A DNA stretch of 61,994 nt from Westiellopsis prolifica IICB1 (GTDB taxonomy: Bacteria; Cyanobacteriota; Cyanobacteriia; Cyanobacteriales; Nostocaceae). The translations under genes were made by a program, and so were the position numbers. Positions 1 through 8,500 of this stretch are shown one piece after another (within the stretch, counting starts at the first letter, position 1; each line of letters begins with the position of its first letter). The stretch spans positions 1,856,748 through 1,918,741 of the forward strand of contig NZ_NAPS01000001.1 in NCBI RefSeq assembly GCF_004323185.1, written 5' to 3'. The notes beneath the pieces are model-generated. The model was not told where the DNA came from. It searched no databases and saw only the letters and a program-made list of their open reading frames with translations.

Positions 1-50
1 TCCCCTTGTCCCCGATCCCCGATCCCCGATCCCCGATCCCCAATCCCCGT
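1..50 (-). repeat. GGGGATCG tandem repeat inside hglC
   Basis: Tandem copies of a GGGGATC-type heptamer/octamer start immediately after the CLF domain (after the motif PGTPNW) and run off the window. The hglC frame stays open through them and reads as a Gly/Asp/Arg-rich linker. Confidence 0.85.
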
Positions 51-2732
51 CCAATTTGGTGTACCGGGAATATATCTATAGTAAAGACACAAGGCTGTTT
101 TGATTAAACTAGCAATTCCCGATGCAGTGTATGTATGACCGATATTAGCTTTCACACTGCCAATTGCATAGTTTAAATCATTTGCACTTCCTGGATAAGC
201 CCTAAGCAAACCTGTGATTTCAGCTTCGTCTTCTTGTTTGTTACCACTACCGTAAACTTCGAGATAGTTCACATCAGATGGTTTGATACCCGCCATTAAC
301 AAAGCTTGCTGACAAACTTGGTGAATGGCTTTAGGATTACTATTTCCTAAACTATCTTGCACAAAACTGATTGCATCAACAGCTGCGTAAATGTGATCGC
401 GTTCTTTTTTCGCAGTTTCATGCAGTTTTAAGACTACCGCACCTGCACCTTCTCCAACCATCCAGCCATTAACTTTTTGATCATAGCTGAGGGTATTTGT
501 ACCAGAATTAATTGCTGTTCTTTGATTTCGCAACAATACATTTTCCATCCCGCCAGCTAAATCAACTGCACCCACAAGTACAGCATCTGCTTCTCCAGTT
601 GTGAGTAAATGTTGGGCGACTTCTAAAATTTTGAAAGTCGAATTTTCACCCGCAGTTATAGTAAACGCAGGTGCTGTAAAATCCCACAGCGAAGAAATAC
701 GACTCGCCATAATATTAGCGATATAACTTACATATTCGCTGCTTTCAACGGGATGATGAATACCATCTTTAACGATGGTTTCTAATTGATCAACTTTATC
801 AGCTGGTAGAGAAATTTCTCCGGCAATTAAGCCTTCCTTAATCTGCCAATCTAAATTCCATCTTTGCTGTAAATGATGTACAGAAAATTCCGTTTCTGCG
901 GCAATTATTACTGCTACATTTGCACCTTCTTTAATACCTGCATCTTTTAAGGCACGTTCGGCAACTTTCAATAATAATAATTGTTGTTGATTGAGTTTTT
1001 CTAGTTCATTCGGCGGAATTTTGCTGGAAACTGTATCAATTTCAAAATCTGTAATGTATGCGCCTAATGGTGGTTTCCCGTCAGCCAAACCGTATTTTTT
1101 CAGTAACTCTGTTTGCTTCTCTATTCCGTACCATCTCTGGGGGGGTAGAGGAATAAAATGTTGTCTACCCTCGTAAATACTGCGTTCAAAAGCATCTAAA
1201 CCATCACATCCACCAAAAAAGGTATCCATCCCGACAATAGCGAGTTTAGGGGGGAAAGGGGATTGGGGAAAGGGGATCGGGGATCGGGGATCGGGGATCA
1301 GGAACTCTTTTTGTCCCCCTTGTCCCACATGTCTCCCATGTCCCCCTTGTTCCCCTTGTCCCCGATCCCCGATCCCCGATCCTTCTTCTAAAATCATATG
1401 AGCATTAGTTCCACCCAAACCAAATGCACTGATAGCGGCGCGTTTTATCGGTTGGTTTCCTGGCCAATTGGTGGTGTTGGTAACAATGCGTTGCGGTGAG
1501 ACAACATTGTTGTCTGTACCCATCGGTTCTGTAATATTGATTGTGGCTGGAATGACGCCATTAGACATGCTCATCAGCACTTTAATTAAACTAACGCTAC
1601 CAGCAGCTGTCAGCAAGTGACCAACATTAGATTTTACAGAACCGAGTAAAGGTGTGGCTTGGTATTTACCGAAGAAGGTTTCTATTGATTGGGACTCGGT
1701 GGTATCGCCTAACAATGTCCCCGTCGCATGGCATTCCATGTAATCTATATTACTAGGATTAATCTGTGCTTCTTGGTAGGCACGCTCAAAAGCAATGGTT
1801 TGTCCTTTAGTATTGGGGCTGAGTAAGTGTTTACCCCGACCATCATTAGAAAGACCATTACCCGTGATGGTAGCATAAATGCGATCGCCATCTCTAACAG
1901 CATCACTATATCGCTTCAGTACCACCATCCCTGCACCTTCCGCAGTCAGCATCCCCCGCGATAATTTATCTAAAGGACGGCTAATATCATCATTTTCGGG
2001 ATATCCTTGAATTCCAGAAAACAACATTCTAATAAATAGCGGATCTGCACAGCTGATACCACCTGCTAACATCAAATCAGCTTTGTGTGTCCACAAATAA
2101 TGAGATGCCAACCTGATAGAATATTGTGGCGATGAACAGGCAGCATCGATACAAAAATGTATATTTGATAATGAGAAAGCTTGAGCAATAATCGCTGCTG
2201 GTAAGCCTGAGATCATCGCATTGTAAAATGAAGCTTCCTCAGATGAATTTAAAGCAGCTAAATCAAAGTCTTGCTGTTGTATGAGTTCTCTAATTGCAGG
2301 TGTCAGGATTTGTTGATAAATTGGTGCGAATAATTGATTAGATGCTTTGGTAGGAAGAGAGAGTGTACCTAATATGACTCCGCATTGAGAGAGAATAGAT
2401 TCTTGATTGAAATAACCGCTATGTTGCAAAGCTTGTTTAGCAACATAGAGCGACCATTTAAAGGTATTATCTAGTTTTTCTAATACTTTTGCTGGTAGTT
2501 TGTAACCTGTAGTATCAAATTGAAAATCGCGGATGAATCCACCTTTGAGAGAGTAAACTTTATCTGTTTTTCCTTTGGTTTGTTCGTAAAATGTTTGAGG
2601 ATTGACTCCGAGTTCTTGGGAAGTTAAAGATGATGTTGAATCTTTTTTTTGAATAAGGTTTTGCCAAAATTCTTCAGGATTTTTGGCGTTAGGAAATAAG
2701 CATGAGAATCCGATAATGGCAATTTTTTCCAC
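1..2732 (-). CDS. hglC: HglC-like heterocyst glycolipid synthase, KS plus chain-length-factor domains (partial at left edge)
   Basis: This frame is open from a GTG start at 2732 to the window edge, so the C-terminus is missing. The GTG follows a GGAG box 8 bases away, and the protein opens with MEKIAIIGFSCLFPNA, a ketosynthase start. The first ketosynthase domain keeps the active-site motif DAACSS and the histidine motifs CHATGT and VGH, so it should condense acyl chains. The second ketosynthase-like domain has AGENS where the catalytic Cys should be (Glu codon at 645-647), as in chain-length factors. This KS-CLF order resembles the start of PfaC in polyunsaturated fatty acid synthases. It would elongate the C26-C28 heterocyst glycolipid aglycone together with HglE and HglD. 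Repeat-derived linkers lie in frame between the two domains (about 1250-1383) and again at 1-50. The symbol rests on domain content and gene order. Confidence 0.82.
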   Translation of the reverse strand, partial: MEKIAIIGFSCLFPNAKNPEEFWQNLIQKKDSTSSLTSQELGVNPQTFYEQTKGKTDKVYSLKGGFIRDFQFDTTGYKLPAKVLEKLDNTFKWSLYVAKQALQHSGYFNQESILSQCGVILGTLSLPTKASNQLFAPIYQQILTPAIRELIQQQDFDLAALNSSEEASFYNAMISGLPAAIIAQAFSLSNIHFCIDAACSSPQYSIRLASHYLWTHKADLMLAGGISCADPLFIRMLFSGIQGYPENDDISRPLDKLSRGMLTAEGAGMVVLKRYSDAVRDGDRIYATITGNGLSNDGRGKHLLSPNTKGQTIAFERAYQEAQINPSNIDYMECHATGTLLGDTTESQSIETFFGKYQATPLLGSVKSNVGHLLTAAGSVSLIKVLMSMSNGVIPATINITEPMGTDNNVVSPQRIVTNTTNWPGNQPIKRAAISAFGLGGTNAHMILEEGSGIGDRGQGEQGGHGRHVGQGGQKEFLIPDPRSPIPFPQSPFPPKLAIVGMDTFFGGCDGLDAFERSIYEGRQHFIPLPPQRWYGIEKQTELLKKYGLADGKPPLGAYITDFEIDTVSSKIPPNELEKLNQQQLLLLKVAERALKDAGIKEGANVAVIIAAETEFSVHHLQQRWNLDWQIKEGLIAGEISLPADKVDQLETIVKDGIHHPVESSEYVSYIANIMASRISSLWDFTAPAFTITAGENSTFKILEVAQHLLTTGEADAVLVGAVDLAGGMENVLLRNQRTAINSGTNTLSYDQKVNGWMVGEGAGAVVLKLHETAKKERDHIYAAVDAISFVQDSLGNSNPKAIHQVCQQALLMAGIKPSDVNYLEVYGSGNKQEDEAEITGLLRAYPGSANDLNYAIGSVKANIGHTYTASGIASLIKTALCLYYRYIPGTPNWTGIGDRGSGIGDRGQG
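1250..1383 (-). repeat. C/G-rich short tandem repeats forming the KS-CLF linker of hglC
   Basis: GGGGATCG units and TCCCATGTC/TCCCCCTTG units lie back to back. I translated the whole stretch on the minus strand and found no stop: it reads as Gly, Gln, Asp, His, Met followed by Pro/Ile/Ser/Arg. The two ketosynthase-fold domains are therefore joined by repeat-encoded peptide. Confidence 0.85.
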
Positions 2733-2757
2733 AGATATTCTCCTAATACTATTATTT

Positions 2758-2816
2758 CTTGGTGTCTTTGTGCCTTGGTGGTAAAAAAAGAATATTTTAA
2801 ACACGAAGACACTAAG
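2758..2816. repeat. Dispersed inverted repeat, CTTGGTGTCTTTGTG family
   Basis: The left arm CTTGGTGTCTTTGTG pairs with a right arm reading CACGAAGACACTAAG, with an A/T-rich middle. It fills most of the gap between hglD and hglC. A related copy is at 21400-21456 and a degenerate one at about 4658-4790. Confidence 0.7.
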
Positions 2817-2869
2817 ACACAAAGATGTCTATTTGAAAAACCGCAGAGACGCAGAGGACACAGAGAGAA

Positions 2870-4609
2870 TTATGCTTTTGGACGCATTAATTTGGCTGGG
2901 AAGATAATACCTTTTCCTCCGAGAAGTTGTGAGTAGATTTTTCCTTGTTTATCGTGTACGAAGAAGTCAGCAATAACACCTGTTTGTGTTTTGCTTCTGA
3001 CTTCGCAGGAGACGTAGAATGGTTCGTTGTAGGGGGTTTTAGCAAATTGTTCGTATTTTTCTTGTTGTCCTGGTAAGCAAATTTCTTGATGGTAATGATT
3101 TAGCCAAATCCATAAGGGATGGGTACTCAAATCAGTTGTGAATCCATTGATCCAATATGCTGGAAATTGTCCTTGTTTGGCTTTGTCGATTTCTTGCCAA
3201 AAACATTCGACGGTGATTTTTTGTGAGTTAATGTTTATAACTCTTCTGAGTTGTTGAAAAGCTGCGCCATGAAATAATGCGGATTCTCCTGTTTGATAAA
3301 AGTCTTTATCTATGGTGGTGATGATATTATCTTCTGTCAGGTTCAGTTTTTCATAGATGGGAGCGGGAGGAATATCACGCAAGAGTTTAACTTGTGTGCT
3401 GAAGTGATATATGGTTTTACTTTCGGGGTTTTTACTCCAGATTCTGCACAGGAAATTTATTTCGTGATTATCGAGGTTTTTGGATGTTTCTTGTAAGTCG
3501 AGAATGTATTCATCTGCGAGGGTTTCGTTAAAGGTAATTCCTTTAAAAATTCGGAAATCTGTGCTACTGAATGCTTTATAGCCTGGATATAATTTTTCAC
3601 AGACATCAGACATCCATGAAACTGCACAGGTAGCTGGTAAAACAGGATTTCCAGCGATGACATGATCCTGTAAAAATGGATTTGCTGCAAGTGTAAGTTT
3701 GCGACGGATGCGATAACTACGAAGTTCAGTATCTAAAGACGCAGCTGGTGTAGGCATGGGGCTACCAATCACAACTTGTGTGGTATTGTGATTAGTATTA
3801 TGCAGTTCTCTGACTAACATTTGTGTCCCTGCTTCTACTGGGATTATATCAATACCCCGACGCGCAAATTCTTTTTTCAATTCTGCTGTCACCATTCCAC
3901 TATCCCAACCTCCCCAGTTAATTGCAACAACGTGAGATTGAGGATTTTGTTGTTTAAATAAATGGGCTGATTTGTTGAGAATTTCGTTAGCGATCGCGTA
4001 ATCAGATTGTCCGATATTACCGTAAAAACCAGTTACGGAAGAAAATAAGACTAAATGCTCAATCTGATTAGGTTTGACACAAGCTAAAATATTTTCTAGC
4101 CCTTGAACTTTAGCTGTATAAACTTTTTCAAAATCCTGTTCTGTTTTCTTTTCAATTAATTTATCGGCTAAATTACCAGCACCATGAATGATACCTGTTA
4201 TTTCACCCATGCGTTGAACAGTAGCAGTCAGTTTTTGATTTAAAGCTGAAGTATCAGTGACATCTACACTAATATATTCGGCTTGTCCACCTGCTTGTTG
4301 AATTGCTGCTAATGTTTCTTTAATTTCTCGACTCGATGCTATTTGATTATATAACTTCTGTACACTCATGGGTGTGGGCTTCTCTCCAGTGGAAAGAATA
4401 TATTCCATGATGCGTTTTTTTAATGTTGCTTCATCAAAACAATTTTGAGCAAAATCTGGTTCTGTTTCTAAAAGTTCCGAACGTCCTAGCAAAATAAACT
4501 TACAAGGATGCTGCTGTGCTAATCTAATTGTACATTTAGCCGTAATTCCCTTAGCCCCACCACTGACCAAGAAAACAGATGTAGGGCGAATCTGAGTTGC
4601 TGTAATCAT
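2870..4609 (-). CDS. hglD: HglD-like ketoreductase/dehydratase of heterocyst glycolipid synthesis
   Basis: This 579-residue protein opens with a Rossmann ketoreductase core (VSGGAKGITAKC near residue 17). Catalytic residues lie in SSVTGFYGN and SDYAIANEIL (Tyr near 202). From about residue 311, NPFLQDHVIAGNPVLPA has the look of a hotdog-fold polyketide dehydratase (HxxxGxxxxP). It would reduce and possibly dehydrate the beta-keto intermediates made by HglE and HglC. It lacks the structural half of a modular ketoreductase, and HglE ends with just such a half, so the two may act as a split domain. The ATG follows an AGGAT-type RBS (GAGAGGATAAGTT). It lies between the Ser-rich protein gene and hglC on the same strand. 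The symbol is inferred from gene order. Confidence 0.8.
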   Translation of the reverse strand: MITATQIRPTSVFLVSGGAKGITAKCTIRLAQQHPCKFILLGRSELLETEPDFAQNCFDEATLKKRIMEYILSTGEKPTPMSVQKLYNQIASSREIKETLAAIQQAGGQAEYISVDVTDTSALNQKLTATVQRMGEITGIIHGAGNLADKLIEKKTEQDFEKVYTAKVQGLENILACVKPNQIEHLVLFSSVTGFYGNIGQSDYAIANEILNKSAHLFKQQNPQSHVVAINWGGWDSGMVTAELKKEFARRGIDIIPVEAGTQMLVRELHNTNHNTTQVVIGSPMPTPAASLDTELRSYRIRRKLTLAANPFLQDHVIAGNPVLPATCAVSWMSDVCEKLYPGYKAFSSTDFRIFKGITFNETLADEYILDLQETSKNLDNHEINFLCRIWSKNPESKTIYHFSTQVKLLRDIPPAPIYEKLNLTEDNIITTIDKDFYQTGESALFHGAAFQQLRRVININSQKITVECFWQEIDKAKQGQFPAYWINGFTTDLSTHPLWIWLNHYHQEICLPGQQEKYEQFAKTPYNEPFYVSCEVRSKTQTGVIADFFVHDKQGKIYSQLLGGKGIIFPAKLMRPKA

Positions 4610-4657
4610 AACTTATCCTCTCGCAGAGATAATTTCAATAAATAAAGTTGAAAATAC

Positions 4658-4790
4658 TTGGTGTCTTTGTGGTGATAAAATATTGAAACACATAGACGCG
4701 CCAGCGGCTACCTACGGTAGGCGCGTTAGCGACTTCTGCAAGTAGTCACTCCGTGTCGAAGCGCAGGGTAGGCACTAAGACACTAAGTGT
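4658..4790. repeat. Composite of dispersed repeats at the 3' end of the Ser-rich protein gene
   Basis: The stretch contains CTTGGTGTCTTTGTGG, a GCGCCAGCGGCTACC / GGTAGGCGCGTTAGC palindrome and CACTAAGACACTAAG. It runs into the end of the neighbouring minus-strand gene and supplies its last residues (about VPTLRFDTE) and stop codon. Confidence 0.65.
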
Positions 4791-5354
4791 ATTGCGCCTA
4801 TTAACTGGATTTTTTTGAGGTGAAGGTTTGAAGGCGATCGCCATCATTAAAAACATCATCATCATGACTGCTATGATTATTGGCAAAGGAACAAAATTGT
4901 TATTTTGAGATTGAGATTGTGAACTAGAATTTGTACTTAATTTATTACTAGAAGCTAAACTAGAACTAGAACTAGAATCTGAGCTTGATTTGTTACTAGA
5001 ATTAGAATTAGAGCTAGAACTAGAACTAGAACTAGAACTAGATTTAATATTAGAAGATGAACTCAAGTTAGAATTAGGTTCAACTAGTCGAACATCACCA
5101 AGATCTTTTTGTTTTGGTGATAGTTTTATTGAAGAGTTATAATTTTTGTAGCCATTGGCTTGAATAGATAATTGTGATTGCAAAGAATCGCTGTTATTAA
5201 AGTTAATTGTTAATCGATATATTCCTTCTAAATCTGTGTAGGTAATCACTGAATTACCTGGATATGTTAGTAAAATTTTAGCCCTACTAATTGGAGCTTG
5301 TTTTTTTTGGTCAATAACGCGACCAAGAAAAGTTATTGTTTGATGCTTGGACAT
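4746..5354 (-). CDS. Ser-rich membrane-anchored protein with carboxypeptidase-regulatory-like domain
   Basis: No enzyme family was recognised. Residues 1-90 resemble a carboxypeptidase regulatory-like beta sandwich (FLGRVIDQKKQAPISRAKI, then a YxDLEGIYRL pattern). Residues 95-150 are almost only Ser and Asn. A hydrophobic segment near 152-172 (PLPIIIAVMMMMFLMMAIAF) is a probable single membrane anchor at the C-terminus. The tail is built from a dispersed repeat. The gene lies between hglE and hglD, so it may tether or organise the glycolipid synthase at a membrane; that role is inferred from position only. The Ser run is encoded by AGT/TCT-like triplets that repeat in the DNA (5000-5050). Confidence 0.72.
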   Translation of the reverse strand: MSKHQTITFLGRVIDQKKQAPISRAKILLTYPGNSVITYTDLEGIYRLTINFNNSDSLQSQLSIQANGYKNYNSSIKLSPKQKDLGDVRLVEPNSNLSSSSNIKSSSSSSSSSSSNSNSSNKSSSDSSSSSSLASSNKLSTNSSSQSQSQNNNFVPLPIIIAVMMMMFLMMAIAFKPSPQKNPVNRRNTLSVLVPTLRFDTE

Positions 5355-5501
5355 ATCTTCAAGAGTGAGGTGGGAAGGAGGACGAGGAGGACTAGGAGGA
5401 CTAGGGGGAATAGGAGGACAAGGAGGTATTTCTTCTCCCTTGTCTCCCCCCTCTCCCTTGTCTTCCCTGTCTCCCCCCTTTCCTGGTCTTTCTATCTTTT
5501 G
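5355..5501. repeat. GGAGGACTA / TCTCCCTTG 9-bp tandem repeats between hglE and the Ser-rich gene
   Basis: Successive GGAGGACTA-like units (5372-5425) are followed by their C-rich complement type (5430-5490). The repeat fills the intergenic gap just after the hglE stop codon and could form a hairpin in the transcript. Confidence 0.6.
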
Positions 5502-8500
5502 TTATCTGTCGAGTACGCTAACTAAAGTTACTCTTCCCTGGGAACCATAGGCTACTTCGGTAAGATAACGATTGGGGTCGTGAAGTTCAGCAAAAATGTG
5601 TTGTGCTGATGTTTCGGCGCTAAGATCAGGACTAAGGTCTATTGCCCGACAATATACTTTTGGCCATTCCCAAATCATGGTTTTGGTTAATCCAAATAAA
5701 CCTGCACCAATCGCCCCAAAGTTAACTTTGTGTTCAACTCCAAAAGCCCCGTCTAGACGTGCTACGGTACAGAAACAACTGCGTCCGTAATTGGCTGCTG
5801 CGTTGAGGGATTTTTTCAGGTGTTTCGCCATGAAGAAGACTTGCTTAATAATCGCTTTTTCGGCTGGGAAATAAGCAATCTTACTGTTGTTGCTAGCCTG
5901 GAAGACGGGGTGAATGTGAATAAATGCGCCAACGTTACCGTAATGAGTGGCGATCGCTGCTAGTTGTTGTTGTAGATGTTCTTCAGTAGAATCTTGTAGG
6001 GTAACGCGATTCACACCTGCTGGTAAGGGGGATTTTTCGGGAACTAGGGACGGAGGTAAGTTTAAGACTACTACTTTCCATCCCCGTTGACTCAATAACT
6101 CAGCAACTTTGGTAGTGGTGAGGGAACCATCGTCGGTGATTAAGGCGATGTGTCCCTCTGGTATGGGGGATTCCCAAAAGTCGGGGGGTGGGAGAATTTG
6201 CAGCTTGGCTGGACGACGTTGGATGTTGGGTACTAACTCATCTGGCTGGTTAACAGATTCATGTTGCTGCTTTTTTTTTTCAGCCCCAGCTAGTTTCTGG
6301 AGGTACTCAACTATTTGACCGATGGTGCGTAGTTCTGCTAGTTCTTCCACATTACTCGGTTTCGGTAGGTCAGGGTATTTTTCTTGTAACGCTCCCATAA
6401 TTTCTACCCGTTTAATCGAGTCAATCCCCAAGTCTGCTTCCATATCCATGTCGAGTTCTAGCATCTCGACTGGATAACCTGTTTTTTCGCTAGTAATAGC
6501 TAACAGGGTTTCAGATAGGTTACTTAAGTCAATTTCTGCTGCGGGAGTGGCTGTTTCGGTAACGGTGATGATTGGTTCGGCGGCGACTGCAACACTTGCG
6601 TGAACAACGGTAGAGTCGTTGCTGAATTCAGGTACAGCTTCTGAAGACGCGGTGACGGAGAGACGCGGTGACGCGGAGAAATTATCAAAAATATTCTCCG
6701 TGTCCCCCATGTCTCCCATGTCCCCCATGTCCCCCATGTCTCCCTTGTCCTCTACCAACGCGGGGGTAAAAACTAACGATTGTAGATACTGGACGATTTG
6801 ACCGATGGTACGTAGTTCCGCCAGTTCTTCTACATTACTTGGCTTGGGTAAGTCGGGGTATTTTTCTTGCAATGCACCCATGATTTCTACTCGTTTGATC
6901 GAGTCAATTCCCAAGTCTGCTTCCATATCCATGTCGAGTTCTAACATTTCGATGGGATAACCAGTTTTTTCACTGGTGATGGCTAGCAGAGTTTGATCTA
7001 ACTCAGATAGATCAATGGTTGGTGCTGATGCTACTAATGTTGCTGGTGGTAGTGGCTGTTGAGTAATTACTGGTTGCGGTGGTGCGCTGATGGTCGGTGT
7101 GTTGGGAGTGGGAGTGTGGGAGGTAGGGGGAGTGGGGGAAGTCGGGGGAGTGTGGGGTGTGTGGGAAGTGTAGGAAGTGGGGGAAGTGTTTTCTTGTGTG
7201 ACTTCTTTGAGTGGTTTGACTTCTGTTACTTGTGTGACTTCTTTAATTTCTTTGACTGGTTTGATTTCTTCTGGTGTGGCTTTTCTCCCATTTGTAGAAA
7301 TTACTGGTTGAGTGGTTCCACCGTCGGTGATGAGTTGGGAGTATTCTTGCTGAACGAGTTGGAAGAAGTTTTTGGTGTATTCTACCTGATCTTTGAGATA
7401 TTGTTGATGAATGCGTAGGGTTTCACCTTGTTGGGCGTGAAACTGCATCATGCTACGGTCTAAGCTTTCGATGATGCTTGGTTTCAGTTTGGCTGTATCT
7501 GGTGAATTGTTACCGTTAGCAAGCAGGGAATTCTGCTGCTGCATCAGTTGGAAAAATGTTTTAGCATATTCCATCTGATGGTTCAGGTAGTGGGAATGAA
7601 CTTGTAAATTCTCGCTTTGATTTTGTTGAAACTGTGTCAGGACGTATTCTAAGCTTTCTAAAATTCTTTGGTAATTTACAAGTTTATCTGGGATTTCTGG
7701 TTGCATTGGGGATCGGGGAACGGGGATCGGGGATTGGGAGGTGGGGAGAGTGGGGGGAGTGTGGGGAGTAATGTAGAGACGCGATTCATCGCGTCTGGAA
7801 GTGGGGGAGGTAGGGATTAGGGGTTGGGAATTACTGTTACCGTTGGTTTTTACCATTTCCCCTTTAACCATCTCAACAGTGTTTTCTACTAACTGGGGTT
7901 GTTTGCTGTGTCCGTTAGTACCGTTAGTACCGTTAGTTTGTGGCAATGCGATCGCACTTGTGGAAACAGAATTAGAATTATGCTGCAATTTTACTGTTTT
8001 CCCGTTCTGCAATGCTTGCTCAAATGCCATTTTCGTTTTGTCTGATACGTAGTTACTACCGCATAATTTGACGTTCAAACCTTTGTTTTTCGGTGGTTCG
8101 GCAATTACTGGCGGTAGTTGGTAGGGGTCGAGGTTTTTCAAAGACATACCCGCAACCCGCAACTGTACAGCGGCTTCGCGCACAGAACGATCACTGTTCT
8201 TTTGGGCGCTGGGGTTAAGTGCGATCGCCATATGAGGGCGATCGCCTAAGATGTCTTTGATTAAGTTGGTGAGAATGTTTCTCGGCCCAAATTCTACGAA
8301 GCAATAACCCCCAGCTGCGTAGATATTTTCGATTTCCTGCTTGAACAGTACGGAGTTGGAAAGGTGGGTTTCGAGGGTTTTTTGAATGACTGCTGGTTCT
8401 TTGGGATATTCTTTTCCTGTGACGTTGGTGTAAACAGGGATTTGAGGAATTTGGAAGTTGACGTTTTTAATGGCGATCGCAAAGGATTTTTGAGCAAAAG

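Noticed and set aside
5298-5550. Open frames on the plus strand rich in Arg/Gly/Thr
   Set aside because: They arise from GGAGGACTA repeats and lie opposite the 5' end of the Ser-rich protein gene; no RBS or protein pattern.
7059-7418. 119-codon plus-strand frame rich in Gly/Ser/Val
   Set aside because: It is the reverse reading of the repeat linker in hglE.
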